From the NCBI GenBank assembly GCA_046715235.1, contig JBKJZO010000175.1:1-15857 (forward strand): a DNA stretch of 15,857 bases, in the 5' to 3' direction. Below the pieces are notes generated by a model. That model was not told the DNA's origin. It saw only the letters and a list, made by a program, of their open reading frames with translations, and did not search any database. The translations under genes and the position numbers were made by a program. Positions within the stretch are counted from its first letter, which is position 1. Each line of letters starts with the position of its first letter. Positions 14,071-15,857 of this stretch are shown here, piece by piece. The DNA is from JBKJZO01 sp046715235 (GTDB taxonomy: Bacteria; Actinomycetota; Actinomycetes; BP-191).

Positions 14071-14430
14071 GTGAAACGCATCGGTTTCCTGGTCGGCAGC
14101 CCGGTCGCCGTCCTGTTCGGGTTGCTACTCGCTCTGCCGCTCCGGGACGAGTATTCGGAGTCCGGCGCACACCCTGGTGTCCGTCGGGTCAGCGTGGTGA
14201 ACAGGATGCTTGACCGCGATACCGATGCTGTTGTGATCGTTGCGGCGATCGCGATTGCCTGCATTGCTGGGCTGGTGGTTGCGACGATCGTCACGTCCCT
14301 CTTGTCTATTCACCGGACGAGGGCCGCTGAGCATCGAGCTCAACTAGGTACTTCGGCTAAGTCAGGCACACGGTCGCTCGGTCCACGTCGCCCAGGTCCA
14401 CGCCGTCCTCGACGCGTCGCGCCCCTGTGA
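14071..14430 (+). CDS. Small membrane protein with two helices and a basic tail (119 aa)
   Basis: Unrecognised. Helix 1 is IGFLVGSPVAVLFGLLLALPL near the N-terminus; helix 2 is AVVIVAAIAIACIAGLVVATIVTSLL around residues 50-75; the loop between them is charged; the C-terminal 35 residues are Arg/Pro-rich (GPRRPGPRRPRR). GTG 14071 is chosen because a purine-rich GAGGGGGAG (14053-14061) lies 9 nt upstream. The coding DNA is visibly less G/C-rich than its neighbours, and the last codons plus the stop lie within the left arm of palindrome P3, so the original C-terminus may have been altered. Confidence is moderate. Confidence 0.55.
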   Translation: MKRIGFLVGSPVAVLFGLLLALPLRDEYSESGAHPGVRRVSVVNRMLDRDTDAVVIVAAIAIACIAGLVVATIVTSLLSIHRTRAAEHRAQLGTSAKSGTRSLGPRRPGPRRPRRVAPL

Positions 14431-14474
14431 GCGAACTTTTCCGCCAGATATGGCGGAGGAATTCGCTCACAGGG
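14423..14474. repeat. 52-nt two-level palindrome (P3)
   Basis: Outer arms CCCTGTGAGCGAA (14423-14435) and TTCGCTCACAGGG (14462-14474) are perfect 13-bp complements. Linkers CTTTT/AGGAA pair in part (two T-A, two G-T), and CCGCCA (14441-14446) pairs with TGGCGG (14451-14456) around GATA. It overlaps the TGA of the membrane-protein gene and precedes the end of the convergent SUFU gene, so it may terminate transcription from both sides. Its plan matches P1 at 3904-3954, though the sequence differs. Confidence 0.8.
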
Positions 14475-14521
14475 CAAATGACGTCAGGTGCCAAGGGTGA
14501 GAGGGTTCCCCTGCGGGCGGG

Positions 14522-15103
14522 CTAGGCCAGGCTGACCGCCGCTCGGTCCGCGTCACGCAGGTCTACGGAGTGCTCGAGCCAGCGCTGCTCGAGGGCCGTG
14601 GCGCCGTGCACGCGCTTCCACGCGGCCTCGGTCGCGGTCATCGGCAGCAGGGGGAAGAAGCTCACCGGGTCCGCGCCCGGCTCCACACCCGGCAGGTCCG
14701 GCACCAGCCCGCCCGGCTCTGCGACGAGAACCGCGGTGAAACGCGCGCCCGGCCACAGGGGTTCGCCCAGGTCGATGCTGGCCCCGGCGACGACCACCAG
14801 CCCCTCCACCCGCGGGGCACTGGCGAGCACCGCGAGAGCGCGCGCCACGCCGTCGTGCTTGCCGCGCACGCTCAACAACAGCTCAGCCCGCGGTCCCCGA
14901 ATGGGGTCCGCGACCAGTGCCGACGGATCGACCATGGGCGCATCCGACATGCCGAGGGTGGCGTAGCGCACCGTGCCGTCGTCCGCAGGGCCGAACCGCA
15001 GCACGTCGACCGTCTCGGTGCCGAGGAATGTCACCGACGCTCGGCCACTGTCCGGGCCGAGCGCGGAGTGCAGGTGCGCGGCGACGGCTGCCTTGATTTC
15101 CAT
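14522..15103 (-). CDS. Suppressor-of-fused (SUFU) domain protein
   Basis: A 193-aa bacterial SUFU-domain protein. Recognisable stretches: VTFLGTETVDVLRFGP, YATLGMSDAPM, GPRAELLLSV, VEGLVVVAGASIDLGEPLWPG, AVLVAEPGG and the C-terminal FFPLLPMTATEAAWKRVHGATALEQRW. Bacterial members are of unknown function; several are considered immunity-like or stress-associated, but no toxin gene is adjacent here. ATG 15103 is chosen for a start at MEIKAAVAAHL; ATG 15112 (three residues longer) is nearly as good. A GAGAAT hexamer (complement 15111-15116) ends 7 nt before ATG 15103 and could be a leaderless -10. It follows the NicO gene by 23 nt, so cotranscription is also possible. Confidence 0.88.
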   Translation of the reverse strand: MEIKAAVAAHLHSALGPDSGRASVTFLGTETVDVLRFGPADDGTVRYATLGMSDAPMVDPSALVADPIRGPRAELLLSVRGKHDGVARALAVLASAPRVEGLVVVAGASIDLGEPLWPGARFTAVLVAEPGGLVPDLPGVEPGADPVSFFPLLPMTATEAAWKRVHGATALEQRWLEHSVDLRDADRAAVSLA

Positions 15104-15126
15104 CCGTCGCATTCTCGCGCGGCGGG

Positions 15127-15857
15127 TCAGAGTGTGTCCCGCAGCCCCTGCGCGGCGATGACCGTGCCGACCGTGAGGATGACGACCGCGGTGCCGAGTG
15201 GTAGCAACCGCATCGCGCGCGCCGCTCGCTGCACGCGCGGGCTAAGAGCGCCGTGGGCGCCGAGGCGGTCGCGAGCCCGCGACAGCGCGAGGCCCGTGCC
15301 GGTGAGCGTAAGAGCCATGCCTGCGCCGTACGCGAGGACGAGCACGACACCGAACCAGGCACGGCCCAGCGCCACCGCACCCAGCAGCACGACCAGCGCG
15401 GACGGGCTCGGTACAAGTCCGCCCGCGAAGCCCATCGCGACGATGCTGCGCCAGCCCAGGCGCCGGTCGGTCGCCGGGGCGACGTGCGTGTGGCTGAACA
15501 GCCCGTGCCGGTGCCGGTCTGACTCGCCGTCCGTCGCGTGTTCGTGCGGATGCTCGTGCACGTGCGGGTGCGGGTGCGGGTGCGGGTGCGGGTGTGCGTG
15601 TGCCTGGGCTGCCGCCGGCACGGCGGCGAGTACCAGCTCACGGCGCGCGGGTGCCGGGGCGAAGGCGTGCTGATGCGCGCGACGCTGGCGCACGGCGCGT
15701 ACGAGCAACATCGCTCCGACCCCTGCCAGCAGCAGACCACTTGCGAGTCCGAGCACCCCGAAGACCCGCTGCGGCGCGGCGACATCGGTCGCCGTGAGCA
15801 CGATCCCGAGCAGCAGTACGCCGGCCGTGTGCGTCACCGTCACGGTCAGGCCGATGA
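15127..15857 (-). CDS. NicO-family nickel/cobalt transporter (5' end outside window)
   Basis: Membrane permease of the NicO/RcnA type, which moves Ni2+ or Co2+, usually outward in RcnA and inward in other NicO proteins. The frame is open to the window edge. Seen here: LTVTVTHTAGV, the family's second conserved His motif; about five transmembrane helices; and GGLVPSPSALVVLL, a hallmark NicO block. Between them is a cytoplasmic or periplasmic loop very rich in His (alternating HP/HV/HE, then HRHGLFSHTH) that should bind metal. The first HAxxPGH motif lies upstream of the window. The product ends at a TGA at 15127-15129. Direction of transport is not decided; the His loop is common in exporters. 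Confidence 0.9.
   Translation of the reverse strand, partial: IGLTVTVTHTAGVLLLGIVLTATDVAAPQRVFGVLGLASGLLLAGVGAMLLVRAVRQRRAHQHAFAPAPARRELVLAAVPAAAQAHAHPHPHPHPHPHVHEHPHEHATDGESDRHRHGLFSHTHVAPATDRRLGWRSIVAMGFAGGLVPSPSALVVLLGAVALGRAWFGVVLVLAYGAGMALTLTGTGLALSRARDRLGAHGALSPRVQRAARAMRLLPLGTAVVILTVGTVIAAQGLRDTL
15562..15591 (-). repeat. Hexanucleotide tandem repeat (five copies) coding His-Pro units
   Basis: GTGCGG on the + strand repeats five times in perfect array, coding PH units in the metal-binding loop of the NicO protein. Copy number is likely to vary by slippage in steps of two residues, without frameshift. Confidence 0.9.

Noticed and set aside
14522..15103. SUFU-domain protein as the immunity gene of a polymorphic toxin system
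   Set aside because: Such proteins do occur as immunity proteins, but the neighbours are a NicO transporter and a small membrane protein with no toxin domain or secretion signature.

Overview
The window is a chromosomal segment of a high-GC Gram-positive bacterium (Actinomycetota). Evidence: strong G/C bias at third codon positions, frequent GTG starts, several starts preceded closely by a TAnnnT-like -10 (leaderless style), and actinobacterial family proteins such as a DUF6758 protein and a SUFU-domain protein. I cannot name the genus. Most of it is dense, housekeeping-type DNA. I see no transposase, prophage, CRISPR array, rRNA or tRNA.

Layout. 1-1639 (+): the 3' part of a DEAD-box RNA helicase, then a small zinc-ribbon protein. 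1739-2584 (+): an alpha/beta hydrolase, convergent with an unrecognised 258-aa protein (2581-3357, -). 3488-3816 (-): an antibiotic-biosynthesis-monooxygenase (ABM) fold gene broken by a one-base frameshift. 4137-5003 (+): an MpaB/DUF2236 oxygenase, convergent with a class I aminotransferase (5000-6160, -). 6302-8058 (-): a Cas4/RecB-like PD-(D/E)XK Fe-S nuclease gene translationally coupled to coaA (pantothenate kinase). 8107-8571 (+): a DinB-like protein, convergent with a PHP-domain phosphoesterase (8573-9436, -). 9509-12300 (+): a tldD-tldE protease operon divergent from the PHP gene and convergent with a DUF6758 gene (12297-12968, -). 13022-14430: a 64-aa membrane protein, a Nudix hydrolase and two further small membrane proteins. 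14522 to the end (-): a SUFU-domain protein downstream of a NicO-type nickel/cobalt transporter that runs off the window.

Non-coding architecture gives the most unusual signals. Three long imperfect palindromes (51, 67 and 52 nt) lie in three intergenic gaps. They share no obvious sequence. The 51- and 52-nt ones have the same plan (13-bp perfect outer stem, 5-nt imperfect linker, 5-6-bp inner stem), and the 67-nt one is a 30-position hairpin. Three convergent gene pairs end on a shared CTAG in which both stop codons overlap. Several genes appear to have leaderless promoters.

The genes mainly represent separate functions: RNA remodelling, CoA biosynthesis, amino-acid transamination, peptide or modified-peptide processing by TldD/TldE, nucleotide-phosphate hydrolysis and metal transport. 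I found no convincing new multi-gene system. The best leads are the palindrome set and the frameshifted ABM gene.
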